Source of the DNA: Streptomyces olivaceus | GTDB lineage: Bacteria > Actinomycetota > Actinomycetes > Streptomycetales > Streptomycetaceae | NCBI RefSeq assembly: GCF_000721235.1 | Contig: NZ_JOFH01000024.1 | Span: forward strand, 39,746 to 103,745 | Direction: 5' to 3' | Length of the DNA stretch: 64,000 nt | The notes under the pieces: generated by a model | Seen by the model: only the letters and a program-made list of their open reading frames with translations | What the model was told of the DNA's origin: nothing | Databases searched by the model: none | Shown: positions 1 through 8,740 of the stretch, piece by piece | Numbering within the stretch: position 1 is the first letter of the stretch | Layout of the letters: each line of letters opens with the position of its first letter | Translations under genes and position numbers: made by a program

Positions 1-1
1 G

Positions 2-496
2 AGCCACCTGGCCGAGAAGAACATCGACGCCTCCGTCGTCCACCTCGACGGCGCCGTCGAGACCGCCATCGAGCTGGGCGTCGCCGAGGTCATCGCCGAC
101 GTCGTCGAGACCGGCACCTCGCTGCGCAACGCGGGCCTGGAGGTCTTCGGCGAGCCCATCATGAAGTCCGAGGCCGTCGTGGTCCGCCGCTCCGGCGCGG
201 AGCCCGACGCGACCACCGAGCCCAAGGTCCAGCAGTTCCTGCGCCGCCTCCAGGGCGTCCTGGTCGCCAGGACGTACGTGATGATGGACTACGACTGCCG
301 CGTGGAGCAGCTGGAGAAGGCCGTCGCGCTGACCCCCGGCCTGGAGTCGCCGACCGTCTCCCCGCTGCACAACGAGGGCTGGGTCGCCGTCCGCGCGATG
401 GTCCCGGCCAAGGAGGCCCAGCGGATCATGGACGACCTGTACGAGATCGGCGCCCGGGCCATCCTGACCACGGCCATCCACGCCTGCCGGCTCTGA
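2..496 (+). CDS. hisG: ATP phosphoribosyltransferase HisG, C-terminal part (5' end outside window)
   Basis: This is the last 164 codons of HisG, the first enzyme of histidine synthesis, which joins ATP and PRPP to give phosphoribosyl-ATP. The reading frame is open from base 2. It contains the end of the catalytic domain (the EVIADVVETGTSLRNAGL stretch that binds PRPP phosphate) followed by the PII-like regulatory domain of long-form HisG, ending in ILTTAIHACRL, the normal family C-terminus. Streptomyces HisG is about 280 aa, so roughly 118 residues lie to the left. The regulatory domain implies histidine feedback inhibition (family knowledge). A 24-bp repeat of the last codons follows the stop. 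Confidence 0.96.
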   Translation, partial: SHLAEKNIDASVVHLDGAVETAIELGVAEVIADVVETGTSLRNAGLEVFGEPIMKSEAVVVRRSGAEPDATTEPKVQQFLRRLQGVLVARTYVMMDYDCRVEQLEKAVALTPGLESPTVSPLHNEGWVAVRAMVPAKEAQRIMDDLYEIGARAILTTAIHACRL

Positions 497-521
497 CGAC
501 CACGGCCATCCACGCCTGCCG
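466..521. repeat. 24-bp perfect direct repeat across the hisG stop codon
   Basis: Bases 466-489, which encode the end of HisG (TTAIHACR region), are repeated exactly at 498-521 with a 32-bp period. The second copy lies after the stop codon (494-496). It looks like a recent local tandem duplication, because the copies are identical although only the first is under coding constraint. Confidence 0.9.
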
Positions 522-566
522 CGTCCAAGACGCCGGCCGTACCAGGAGCACCACCGGAGCCACGCC

Positions 567-1037
567 ATGCCCGACACCACGCCGGACGACCTGCCAGCCC
601 TGCCCGTCACCTTCCGGCCGGGCCGCACCCGCGCCGTCCTGATCGTCCTCGCCGTCCTCACCTTCGCGACCATCGCGGCGGTCGGGATGCTGCTGGGCGG
701 CCTCGGCGCGGGGGAGCGCCTCAGCTTCGTGCTGACCGCGCTCCTGCTGGCCGGCGTACTGCTCCTGCTCGCCCGCCCCCACCTCGCCGCCGACGACGAC
801 GGCCTCACCGTCGTCAACCTGACGGCCAAACGGCACCTGGCCTGGCCCGAGATCCTCCGGGTCAACCTCCGGCACGGCGACCCCTGGGTGTTCCTCGACC
901 TCAGCGACGGCACCAGCCTGCCCGCGCTCGGCATCCAGCCGGGCATCGCCAGGCAGCGCGCCATCGCCGACGCCCGTGCCCTGCGCGCCCTCGTGGAGGC
1001 CCGTTCCGGCGCCCTCCCCGAGGGACCGCGTGACTGA
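567..1037 (+). CDS. PH-like domain membrane protein
   Basis: A 156-aa protein with two predicted membrane helices (about residues 22-45 and 52-70) followed by a small soluble beta-rich domain (about 75-150) like the PH_6 domain that often follows hisG in actinobacteria. ATG 567 has a GGAG ribosome site at 556-559. It lies 70 bp after hisG on the same strand and may share its transcript, since no terminator is visible between them. Its function is unknown; the domain is probably cytoplasmic and membrane-anchored. A terminator-like hairpin follows directly. Confidence 0.85.
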   Translation: MPDTTPDDLPALPVTFRPGRTRAVLIVLAVLTFATIAAVGMLLGGLGAGERLSFVLTALLLAGVLLLLARPHLAADDDGLTVVNLTAKRHLAWPEILRVNLRHGDPWVFLDLSDGTSLPALGIQPGIARQRAIADARALRALVEARSGALPEGPRD

Positions 1038-1040
1038 CGC

Positions 1041-1072
1041 GGGGCCGCCGCCCCTGCCGCGGGCCCCCTTTT
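1041..1072 (+). terminator. Terminator after the hisG/PH-protein unit
   Basis: GGGGCC (1041-1046) pairs with GGCCCC (1062-1067) and is followed by TTTT at 1069-1072, shortly after the stop of the PH-like gene. T-runs are rare in this genome, which supports a terminator. Confidence 0.6.
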
Positions 1073-1241
1073 CGTGATTAATCTGGGAACAGGGACGCGG
1101 CCCTCGCGTCCCCGCCCCTGTCGCTCCGCCCGGTGCGCGGGGGTTCCTGCTACCCGAGGAGTGACTCCCTCCGGCGATGGACGGACCGTCCTGCAGTATC
1201 TGCGCCGCCCCCTGCTGTGACCTCCCACAGGCGGCGGCATC
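1073..1241 (+). promoter_or_regulatory. Upstream/leader region of the CNNM transporter pair
   Basis: This 169-bp region holds a perfect 8-bp stem (GGGACGCG 1092-1099 with CGCGTCCC 1105-1112, loop of 5) with no T-run. Further GC-rich complementary stretches run up to the ATG at 1242. I cannot match it to a known riboswitch consensus by eye. A promoter should lie here because a terminator precedes it. Confidence 0.35.
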
Positions 1242-2573
1242 ATGACCACCCCCCTGCTGCTCCTGGCAGCCGCGCTCCTGCTGATCCTCGCCAACGGCTT
1301 CTTCGTCGCGGCCGAGTTCGGCCTGGTGACCGTCGAACGGGCGGACGCCGAGCGGGCCGCCGCCGACGGCGACCGGCGCGCGCACCGCGTCGTCGAGTCG
1401 CTCAAGGAGCTGTCCTTCCAGCTCTCCGGCACCCAGCTCGGCATCACCATCACCTCCCTCGTCGTCGGCATGCTCGCCGAACCGGCCCTCGCCCAGCTCC
1501 TGGACGGCCCGTTCACGGCGGCCGGCCTTCCCGACGGAGCCGTCCCCGGCGTGTCCGTCGTCGTCGGCATGCTGCTGGCCTCCGCTGTGCAGATGGTGAT
1601 CGGCGAACTGGTGCCCAAGAACTGGGCGGTGTCCAAGCCGCTCCAGGTCGCCCGCTTCGTCGCCGGCCCGCAGCACGCCTTCGCCCGCCTCTTCCACCCG
1701 GTGATCGCCGCGCTCAACGCCGTGGCCAACCGCCTGGTCCGCGCGCTCGGCATCGAACCCGCCGAGGAACTGGCCTCCGCCCGCACCCCGGGCGAACTGG
1801 TCTCCCTGGCGCGGCACTCCGCCCGGGCCGGCGCCCTGGAACAGGACACCGCCGACCTCTTCGTACGGACCCTGTCGCTCGGCGACCTGACCGCGCAGCA
1901 CGTCATGACCCCGCGCGTGAAGGTCAGCGCCCTGCACTCCTCGGCCACCGCCGAGGACGTCGTCAACCTGACCCGCGCCACGGGGCTGTCCCGCTTCCCC
2001 GTCTACCGGGAGAAGATCGACGAGATCGTCGGCATGGTCCACCTCAAGGACGCCCTCGCGGTCCCCGTGCACGACCGGCTGCGCACCCCCGCCGGCCGCA
2101 TCGCCCGCCCCGCGCTGCTCGTCCCCGAGACCCTGCCCGTACGGCCGCTGCTCACCCGCCTGCGCAGCGAGCAGCCCATCGCGGTCGTGGTCGACGAGTA
2201 CGGCGGCACGGCCGGCGTCGTCACCCTGGAGGACATCGTCGAGGAACTCGTCGGCGAGGTCCGCGACGAGCACGACGGCCTGGACGCGCCCGAACTGGCC
2301 CCCGCCCCGCCCGAGGACGGCCGGCCCGCCTGGGACGTGGACGGCAGCTGCCGCGTCGACGCCCTGCGCCGGGTCGGCCTCCAGGCCCCCGAGGGACCGT
2401 ACGAGACGGTGGCCGGGCTCGTCGCCGACCTGCTCGGCCGCATCCCGGCCGTCGGCGACCGGGCGGAACTGCCCGGCTGGCGGCTCTCCGTCCGCCAGGT
2501 CGGCCACTACCGCGCCGAACGGATACGGCTGGTGCGCACCGCGCCGGTCCAGGTACTGGAGGCCGCCCGGTGA
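1242..2573 (+). CDS. CNNM/CorC-type transporter with CBS pair and CorC_HlyC domain (first of two)
   Basis: A 443-aa membrane protein of the 'hemolysin'/CorC/CNNM family, linked to Mg2+ or Co2+ efflux. The N-terminal DUF21/CNNM transmembrane domain (about 1-190) carries the typical start LILANGFFVAAEFGLVTVER and the VIGELVPKNWAV motif. A CBS-domain pair follows (about 205-335, ending VVVDEYGGTAGVVTLEDIVEELVGEV), then a CorC_HlyC domain (about 350-430). Its stop overlaps the next start by 4 bp (GTGA, 2570-2573), so the two paralogues are translationally coupled and may form a heteromer. Substrate ion is inferred from family only. Confidence 0.92.
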   Translation: MTTPLLLLAAALLLILANGFFVAAEFGLVTVERADAERAAADGDRRAHRVVESLKELSFQLSGTQLGITITSLVVGMLAEPALAQLLDGPFTAAGLPDGAVPGVSVVVGMLLASAVQMVIGELVPKNWAVSKPLQVARFVAGPQHAFARLFHPVIAALNAVANRLVRALGIEPAEELASARTPGELVSLARHSARAGALEQDTADLFVRTLSLGDLTAQHVMTPRVKVSALHSSATAEDVVNLTRATGLSRFPVYREKIDEIVGMVHLKDALAVPVHDRLRTPAGRIARPALLVPETLPVRPLLTRLRSEQPIAVVVDEYGGTAGVVTLEDIVEELVGEVRDEHDGLDAPELAPAPPEDGRPAWDVDGSCRVDALRRVGLQAPEGPYETVAGLVADLLGRIPAVGDRAELPGWRLSVRQVGHYRAERIRLVRTAPVQVLEAAR

Positions 2574-3610
2574 GCAGCGTCCTGCAACTCCTCTTCGCCG
2601 GCCTGCTCGTCCTGGCCAACGGCTTCTTCGTCGGTGCCGAGTTCGCCCTCGTCTCCGTCCGCCGCAGCCAGATCGAACCGCTCGGCACCGCCCGCGCCCG
2701 CCAGGTGCTCCACGGCCTGGAACGGCTGCCGCAGATGATGGCCGCCGCCCAGTTCGGCATCACCGTCTGCTCGCTCACCCTCGGCGCGGTCGCCGAGCCG
2801 ACCGTCGCCCACCTGCTGGAGCCGGTCTTCGAGTGGATCCACCTGCCGCACGGCATGATCCACCCGCTCGGCTACGTGATCGCGCTGGCCGCCGTGGTCT
2901 TCTGCCACCTCGTCATCGGCGAGATGGTCCCGAAGAACCTCGCGATGGCCGCCCCCGAGAAGGTCGCGCTGTGGCTCAGCCCCGGCCTGGTCGCCTTCGC
3001 CCGCCTGTGCCGGCCGATCACCGTCGCCCTGGGCGCCTGCGCGCAGGGCATCCTGCGGCTCTTCCGCGTCGAGCCCAAGGACGAGGTCGAGGCCGTCTTC
3101 ACCAGCGAGCAGCTCAACCGCCTGGTGGAGGACGCCGGCCAGGCCGGACTGCTCGACCCGGAGGAGCAGGAGCGCCTGGAGGACGCCCTGGAACTGGGCT
3201 CCCGCCCGGTCACGGACGTGCTCCTCGGGCGCGAGTCGCTGGTGACCGTCAGTCCCGCGGTCACCCCGGGGGAGATCGTCGAGCTCACCGCCCGCACCGG
3301 GTACTCGCGCTTCCCGGTCGCGGCGGAGCAGGGCGCCTTCATGGGGTACCTGCACGTCAAGGACGTCCTCGACGTGGAGGAGTCCGACCGGGCCGTCCCC
3401 CAGCACCTGTGGCGCCCGATGCCGACCCTGCGCCCCGAACTCCCCCTGGACGACGCCCTGACGGTCATGCGCCGCGCCGCCACGCACCTCGCCCAGGTCA
3501 CGGACCCGGCCGGCAAGGTACTCGGCCTGGTCGCCCTGGAGGACGTACTGGAACTACTGGTGGGCGAGGTCAGGGACCCGGCCCACAGAGAGGTCACCCT
3601 GGCGACGTGA
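2570..3610 (+). CDS. CNNM/CorC-type transporter without CorC_HlyC domain (second of two)
   Basis: A 346-aa paralogue of the preceding gene, starting at GTG 2570 inside its stop codon. It has the same CNNM core (LLVLANGFFVGAEFALVSVRRSQIE; VIGEMVPKNLAMA, about 1-185) and a CBS pair (about 200-340) ending LVALEDVLELLVGEVRDP. It stops there and lacks the C-terminal CorC_HlyC domain of its partner. This asymmetry (one long and one short copy) is common for actinobacterial tandem pairs. Likely function is divalent-cation export or maintenance of envelope ion balance (family inference). Confidence 0.92.
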   Translation: MSSVLQLLFAGLLVLANGFFVGAEFALVSVRRSQIEPLGTARARQVLHGLERLPQMMAAAQFGITVCSLTLGAVAEPTVAHLLEPVFEWIHLPHGMIHPLGYVIALAAVVFCHLVIGEMVPKNLAMAAPEKVALWLSPGLVAFARLCRPITVALGACAQGILRLFRVEPKDEVEAVFTSEQLNRLVEDAGQAGLLDPEEQERLEDALELGSRPVTDVLLGRESLVTVSPAVTPGEIVELTARTGYSRFPVAAEQGAFMGYLHVKDVLDVEESDRAVPQHLWRPMPTLRPELPLDDALTVMRRAATHLAQVTDPAGKVLGLVALEDVLELLVGEVRDPAHREVTLAT

Positions 3611-3770
3611 CCCCCGCCGCCGCTGCGGGCAGTCGTGCCGCTGGGGCGGCACGGGTGGGCGCAGCGGCACCCCGGCAGCGCCGGGCCCCCGCCCCCCCCC
3701 GCAACGCCGAACGCCCCGTCAACACCGGGCACGCCACCCACCCCCAACCCGCAGCACCGCCCCGCACACC

Positions 3771-5624
3771 TCACACCCCCGGAGTTTCCCCCGGCCCCCG
3801 CCCCGACAGCACCTCCCCATACGCCTGCATCAAGTCCGGCAACCGCAACGTCGCCAGGTCGTCCCGGGTCAACGCCCCCGGCAACACCGACAACCGCAGA
3901 TCCCGGTACGCACAGCTCTTCTCGTACAGCGTCCGCAGGAACCGCCCGTTCCCCAACTCGTCGATCCACCCCTGGTCCACCACGTGCCCGGCGACGGACC
4001 GCAGCTCGTCCAGCGCCTCCTCGTCCCACACGTCCCCGTTCTCCGCCGCGAGCACCTCCCCGATCGACGTCAGCTCCAGCGGCCGGTACGACGGGAAGTC
4101 CACCCGCGTCGTGAAGCGCGAGGAGAGGCCGGGGTTGGCGCCCAGCAGCCGGTCCATGCCCTCCGGATAGCCGGCCAGGATCACCACCAGGTGGTCGCGG
4201 TTGTCCTCGGCCCGCTTCAGCAGCACCTGCAGCGCCTCGTCGCCGTACGCGTCGCCCTTGCCGTACCCGGAGTTGGACAGCGAGTAGGCCTCGTCGACGA
4301 AGAGGACGCCGCCGAGCGCGGAGTCGATCAGCTCGTTCGCCTTGACGGCGGTCTGGCCGAGGTACTCGCCGACCAGGTCGGCCCGCTGCGCCTCCACCAG
4401 GTGGTCGCCGCCGAGCAGGCCGAGGGCGTAGAAGACGCGGCCGAGGATACGGGCCACGGTGGTCTTGCCCGTGCCGGAGGGGCCGGAGAAGACGAAGTGA
4501 CGTTTGGGCGGCCGGACCGGCAGCCCCTGCCCGGCCCGCAGGCGGGCCATGTTCAACTGCGCCGACAGCGCCTTGACCTGGCGTTTCACCGGCTCCAGGC
4601 CCACCATCCGCTCCAGCTCGGAGAGCGCCTCCTCCAGTAACGCCGGGTCCGTGGGCCCGCTGGGCAGGGACGGGTCGGATCCGTCCGCCTTCTCGCGCAC
4701 CGGCGGCCCGGCGAACGAGGGCAGCGGGGGCAACGGGGGCTCGGGAGCGGAGAGTTTGAGGTCGCGCTCCTCGGTGCCGAAGAGCGGGTCGAGTCCGTCC
4801 GGGCCGTCCGCCGCGGCGCCGGTCCCGGCGAGCCCCGCGAGGTCCACGGCGTCGTCGTAGCCGTCGCCCTCGGCGATCGCCGCCAGCCGGGCAGAGGTGT
4901 CCATGAAGGCCGGGTCGACCCGGTGGACGGCCCGGTACAGCGGGAGCGCCGCGGCGCTGCGGCCCGTGCCCTCGTGGGCCCGTGCCAGCCAGTAGCGCAG
5001 CTCCTTGCGCTGCGGCTGCTCGCTCCGGCACCGCATGAGGGCCGCCGACAGCAGCGGCTCGGCCTGCCCGTACATCTCCAGGCGGACCCGGGCCATGCCG
5101 CTGAACAGGCCGGCCTCGATGCCGAGCAGCGGGTCGCCGAGGAGCGGATCGGTGTGCCGGACGAGCTGCTCCCAGTCCTTGACGAGGTAGGCGCGGCAGG
5201 CGTGCAGGAAGCGGACCTGTGGGTCGGTGTCCACGGGCGGCAGCCCGGCCAGGGCCCGGTCCAGCTCCGGGACGTGGCGGCCGTCCAGCCAGTGGGAGGC
5301 GTGGGCCAGCAGCAGGTCGCGGGGGCTCTCCAGGACGGGTTGCACCCACCAGCCGAGCCAATACCAGGAGTTGAGCGTGCGGCGGTGGCGGGCGCGCTGT
5401 TCGCCGAAGCGGTCGCGGTTGCGGAACATCTTCAGCAGCGCGTTGGCGGTGTCGACGCGCAGCGCGTGCAGTCCCAGCCAGCCGTCGGCCATCCCGGGGT
5501 CCATCCGCACCGCGGCCCTGAACTCCTCCTCCGCCTGCGGGTAGGCCCCCACGGTGTAGGCGTCCACGCCGCGCAGCCAGGCGAGTTCGGCCGGGGACTG
5601 TAGGCCCTGCGTGCCGAAGTCCAT
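3771..5624 (-). CDS. AAA+ ATPase with N-terminal TPR-like region (EccA/CbbX family)
   Basis: A 617-aa protein. Residues about 1-270 are helical TPR-like repeats; about 335-600 form a CbbX/EccA-type AAA+ module with Walker A GPSGTGKT, Walker B GGVLFVDEAYSL and the sensor region ANPGLSSRF. ATG 5624 is chosen over a TTG at 5720 because GGGGGA lies 6 nt upstream of it and the product starts MDFGTQG directly before the TPR region. The architecture matches EccA of type VII secretion, but no other ESX gene is nearby, so its partner is unknown. It is transcribed toward, and convergent with, the CNNM pair. Confidence 0.9.
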   Translation of the reverse strand: MDFGTQGLQSPAELAWLRGVDAYTVGAYPQAEEEFRAAVRMDPGMADGWLGLHALRVDTANALLKMFRNRDRFGEQRARHRRTLNSWYWLGWWVQPVLESPRDLLLAHASHWLDGRHVPELDRALAGLPPVDTDPQVRFLHACRAYLVKDWEQLVRHTDPLLGDPLLGIEAGLFSGMARVRLEMYGQAEPLLSAALMRCRSEQPQRKELRYWLARAHEGTGRSAAALPLYRAVHRVDPAFMDTSARLAAIAEGDGYDDAVDLAGLAGTGAAADGPDGLDPLFGTEERDLKLSAPEPPLPPLPSFAGPPVREKADGSDPSLPSGPTDPALLEEALSELERMVGLEPVKRQVKALSAQLNMARLRAGQGLPVRPPKRHFVFSGPSGTGKTTVARILGRVFYALGLLGGDHLVEAQRADLVGEYLGQTAVKANELIDSALGGVLFVDEAYSLSNSGYGKGDAYGDEALQVLLKRAEDNRDHLVVILAGYPEGMDRLLGANPGLSSRFTTRVDFPSYRPLELTSIGEVLAAENGDVWDEEALDELRSVAGHVVDQGWIDELGNGRFLRTLYEKSCAYRDLRLSVLPGALTRDDLATLRLPDLMQAYGEVLSGRGPGETPGV

Positions 5625-6055
5625 CAGGTCCCCCACGTACCGTGCCCCCGTCGGTATGCCGCCGAGCCGCTGCCCGTCGGCCGCCTCGGTCAACGGCGGT
5701 ACCGTGGACCGGAGTTGCAAGGTGCGCGCGGCAACCGCCCGTAGGTCGCACCGAGGGCATCGTACCTGCGGCGGTCTGTCCTGCCGAAGGGGCGGGGAGT
5801 GGCCGTTCCACGAGGTGGGAGCAGTGGGGGCGCACGAAGGCGCGGTGACCGAGGGTGAGCGTCCGGCGCCGTGGAGCTGCCGGAAAACCGGCTCGGGGCA
5901 GAACGAAGCCCCCGATCACGGGGGAACAACCGGGGGCTTCGTGTCTGCGGGCGGCGTCGAACTGCCGCACCATCAGAACGTAAGACCTGTACGGGCCTTG
6001 GGTCAAGCGAAGTCGGGGCAGGTCGACCGGTCGCCGGCCCGCGATCTTCACGAGT
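5625..6055. terminator. Gene-free stretch with a 12-bp perfect stem (5903-5942)
   Basis: The interval between the AAA+ gene and the uridine-kinase-like gene (both minus strand) contains ACGAAGCCCCCG (5903-5914) and its exact complement at 5931-5942, separated by 16 bp. It is placed to terminate the upstream kinase transcript. The remaining part, including the AT-richer 5975-6060, should hold the AAA+ promoter. No convincing ORF or tRNA was found. Confidence 0.6.
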
Positions 6056-6814
6056 TCAACACATTGCGGAAGGTCCGTCACCCAGCGTGAGGAAGTGGGC
6101 TTCGGATGCGGTTCCCGCGGGTCCCGGCAGCACCTCGTACCCCTCATTTCTCTGCCGTACCAGAAGGTGTGCGAAGGGGCGCGAGGGATCTTCGGCGAAG
6201 TGCCGGCGCTCGGCCGGGATCCAGCCGTCCCAGAACCCCCGTTGCTCCGCTCCGTCGCGCGCCCGCCCCCGCGCCCACGACGTCTCGCGCGGCAGATCCA
6301 TCCAGAACAGCCGTGCCAGGTACGGGCGCAGCGCCGCGCGTCCCGCGCCCACGCCCTCAAGGAGGATCACCGGCGCGGGCGCCAGCGCACGCGGCGGTCC
6401 GAAGCAGCGGGCCCGCCAGTCGTAGGGGGTGTGGTGTGCGGTGTCGCCGCGCCGCAGCGGGTCGATCACCTGGTCGAGCAGCCGCCCGGTCCAGTCGAAC
6501 AGCTGGTCGTGACTGGCGACGTCGTCGAGGTGCAGCACCGGCACACCGCCGAGACGGGCCGCCAGCACCCCCGCGAACGTGGACTTCCCGGAGCCGGCGT
6601 GCCCGTCGACCCCGATCAGGCGCACGGGGCCGCAGGACGGGGGGAGCCGGCGGAGCCGGTCGGCGAGGTCGGGGATGTCGGGGATGGCGGGTCCTGTGCG
6701 GCGGAGAGGGACAGCGGGGTGCGCCCCGCACTCTAACTCTCGTTGCCCCCCTGCTTCCCCCCGCTTCCTCCCACCGATCGCCTGCGCGCGCCCGGGGATG
6801 CCGCAGGCCGTCAT
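6056..6814 (-). CDS. Uridine kinase-like P-loop protein
   Basis: A P-loop NTPase of the uridine kinase/phosphoribulokinase superfamily. Key features are GVDGHAGSGKSTFAGVLAARL (Walker A GHAGSGKS), the lid/substrate region LHLDDVASHDQLFDWTGRL and VILLEGVGAGR. The start is uncertain: ATG 6814 (252 aa) is the only in-frame ATG upstream of the P-loop, but about 45 N-terminal residues look non-conserved. The next in-frame start is a GTG just before the P-loop, without a clear ribosome site. Family members phosphorylate nucleosides or small alcohols; the substrate here is unknown. It is divergent from the C39-like gene. Confidence 0.78.
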   Translation of the reverse strand: MTACGIPGRAQAIGGRKRGEAGGQRELECGAHPAVPLRRTGPAIPDIPDLADRLRRLPPSCGPVRLIGVDGHAGSGKSTFAGVLAARLGGVPVLHLDDVASHDQLFDWTGRLLDQVIDPLRRGDTAHHTPYDWRARCFGPPRALAPAPVILLEGVGAGRAALRPYLARLFWMDLPRETSWARGRARDGAEQRGFWDGWIPAERRHFAEDPSRPFAHLLVRQRNEGYEVLPGPAGTASEAHFLTLGDGPSAMC

Positions 6815-6944
6815 CAATGGTCGACACCAATGTTCGTGGCGTGGCGCGTGCGGAAGTGCTGGCAGGAGCCGTCGGCTGCGGCCATAGTGGGCGCACAGCC
6901 GTGCAACCGACCCGCCCGCGTCGGAACCCTGGGGGTCTCCCGCC

Positions 6945-8330
6945 ATGAGCAGAGCCGAACAGCCGTCCCGCAGAATCGTTCTGGCCGCAGCCGCCGCCGC
7001 GGCGGCCGTCGCGGGCGGCGCGCTCCCCGCCGCCGCCCGGGGCGCGTCCGGAGCGTCCCCTTCGGGCGGAGCCGCGAACCCCGGCCGGGCCGCCCGGCCG
7101 GTCGACTACCGGTCCTGGACCACGCTCGGCGACTGGCGGAGCGGAACCGCACGGGGCACCCGCCCCGTGGCGGGCGCCCGGCCCGGCCTGGTGATCGGCG
7201 ACCCGGCGGGCACCACGGAGTACACCGACCCGCACACCGGCACCACCGCCACCTGGGAGTACGCGACCTGGACCTCGCCCGTCCACCGGCTCGCCGTGCC
7301 CGCGACGGAGGCCATCGCCTCGTGGAACGCGCGGACGCCGGCCGGCACCTGGATCCAGGTCGAACTGAAGGGCGCCTACTCCGACGGTTCGGACACTCCC
7401 TGGTACGTGATGGGGCGCTGGGCGGCCGGCGACGGTGAGCGGGACATCCGCCGGACCTCGGTCGACGGCCAGGGCGACGGCAGAAGCAGCGTCTGGACCG
7501 ACACCTTCTCGGTCGACGACGCCGCGGGCGGACTGCGGCTGGCCTCCTACCGGGTCCGCCTCACCCTCCACCGCCGCCCCGGCACGCGCGCCACACCGAC
7601 CGTGTGGCGGGTCGGCACGATGGGCTCGGACGTCCCCGACCGCTTCACCGTCCCGGCCTCCGCCCCGGGCCCCGCCCGGGAACTGCGCGTCCCGCGCTAC
7701 TCGCAGGAGATCCACAAGGGCCAGTACCCCGAGTACGACAACGGCGGCGAGGCCTGGTGCAGCCCCACCTCCTCGCAGATGGTCGTCGAGTACTGGGGCG
7801 GCCGGCTCACCGAGGAGCAGCTCGCCTGGGTCGACCCCTCCTACGCCGACCCGCAGGTCTGCCACGCGGCCCGGTACACGTACGACAACCAGTACTCCGG
7901 GTGCGGCAACTGGCCCTTCAACGCCGCCTATGCCGCCACCTTCGAGGGCCTCCAGGGCGTGGTCACCCGCCTCGGCTCCCTGACCGACCTGGAGACGCTG
8001 GTCGCCGCCGGCATCCCGGCCATCACCTCCCAGTCCTTCCTGGAGGAGGAGCTGACCGGGGCCGGATACGGCACCGCGGGCCACCTGATGACCGTGATCG
8101 GTTTCACCGCCGACGGCGACGTGATCGCCAACGACCCGGCCTCCGACGACAACGACGCGGTGCGCCGGGTCTACCGGCGGCGCGAGTGGGAGAACATCTG
8201 GCTGCGGACCAAGCGGTACAACGCCGACGGCAAGGCCGTCTCCGGCACCGGCGGTGTCTGCTATCTCTACTTCCCGGCCCACCCGAGCCCGCGCCAGAGC
8301 GAGGCGCTCGCGGCGGTGGGTGTGCGCTGA
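6945..8330 (+). CDS. Secreted C39-like cysteine peptidase family protein (Tat signal)
   Basis: A 461-aa protein with a twin-arginine signal peptide (SRRIVLAAA, then an Ala-rich hydrophobic stretch and AAARG cleavage region, residues about 8-34). The C-terminal half has a papain-like C39_2 domain: the Cys in GEAWCSPTSSQMV (about 272), His in TAGHLMTVIGF (about 380) and Asp in ANDPASDDN (about 397) form a plausible catalytic triad. The middle region (about 50-230) is beta-rich and of unknown role. It is likely exported folded and acts in the envelope or medium. A strong hairpin terminator follows. Confidence 0.88.
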   Translation: MSRAEQPSRRIVLAAAAAAAAVAGGALPAAARGASGASPSGGAANPGRAARPVDYRSWTTLGDWRSGTARGTRPVAGARPGLVIGDPAGTTEYTDPHTGTTATWEYATWTSPVHRLAVPATEAIASWNARTPAGTWIQVELKGAYSDGSDTPWYVMGRWAAGDGERDIRRTSVDGQGDGRSSVWTDTFSVDDAAGGLRLASYRVRLTLHRRPGTRATPTVWRVGTMGSDVPDRFTVPASAPGPARELRVPRYSQEIHKGQYPEYDNGGEAWCSPTSSQMVVEYWGGRLTEEQLAWVDPSYADPQVCHAARYTYDNQYSGCGNWPFNAAYAATFEGLQGVVTRLGSLTDLETLVAAGIPAITSQSFLEEELTGAGYGTAGHLMTVIGFTADGDVIANDPASDDNDAVRRVYRRREWENIWLRTKRYNADGKAVSGTGGVCYLYFPAHPSPRQSEALAAVGVR

Positions 8331-8360
8331 CCTGCGGCGCGTAACGACCGCACCTCGGCG

Positions 8361-8391
8361 GCCCCCGGCGGCTGGTGCCACCGCCGGGGGC
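8361..8391 (+). terminator. Terminator after the C39-like gene
   Basis: An 11-bp perfect stem (8361-8371 with 8381-8391, GCCCCCGGCGG type) and 9-nt loop lie 30 bp after the stop. There is no T-run, as usual for Streptomyces. Confidence 0.75.
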
Positions 8392-8490
8392 GCGCTGTGA
8401 CCGAGGTCTCGGCCGCAGAAGCCGCTCACGATGGCAAGGTGGACAGCATCACCGGGGGGTCCCACCGAAGCCCGAGATCAGTGAGATGCC

Positions 8491-8643
8491 ATGACCGCAC
8501 ACACCGCCGCCACCGCTGCTCCCGCCGTCCGCACCCGTACCGGCGGCCCCCGGGACGAGGGCCCGAAGATCGTCGAGCACGTCATGGGCTGGACCCTGGT
8601 CGTGGTGGTCGCGATGCTCGTGGTTCAGCTGGGTCTGCTCTGA
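8491..8643 (+). CDS. Small single-pass membrane protein, 50 aa
   Basis: ATG 8491 opens a 50-codon frame ending TGA 8641-8643. Residues 1-30 are polar and Ala/Thr/Pro-rich. Residues 31-50 (VMGWTLVVVVAMLVVQLGLL) form one membrane helix running to the C-terminus, like a small tail-anchored protein. It stands alone between a terminator and the tetR gene. Codon third positions are GC-rich as in real genes. Function unknown. Confidence 0.65.
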   Translation: MTAHTAATAAPAVRTRTGGPRDEGPKIVEHVMGWTLVVVVAMLVVQLGLL

Positions 8644-8725
8644 CGTGACCTGCGTGTGACCTGTCCCACGTGCCGACCTGCCATACTGCGGATGTCCCGC
8701 CGCCCGTAGGAGACCAGGGTCGAAA

Positions 8726-8740
8726 TTGAATATTAGTCAA
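8726..8740. promoter_or_regulatory. Possible TetR operator overlapping the start codon
   Basis: TTGAATATTAGTCAA is an interrupted inverted repeat (TTGA and TCAA arms, 7-bp centre) and one of the few AT-rich spots around here. Its place over the translation start fits autorepression, but no binding data exist. Confidence 0.35.

Noticed and set aside
5903..5942. tRNA-like cloverleaf
   Set aside because: Single hairpin only; no T-arm GTTCGA motif, acceptor stem or CCA-compatible end.
2872..6360. Very long minus-strand open frame (1162 codons) over the CNNM and AAA+ genes
   Set aside because: Low-complexity Arg/Gly/Ala translation typical of antisense frames in 72% GC DNA; it crosses two well-supported genes in other frames.
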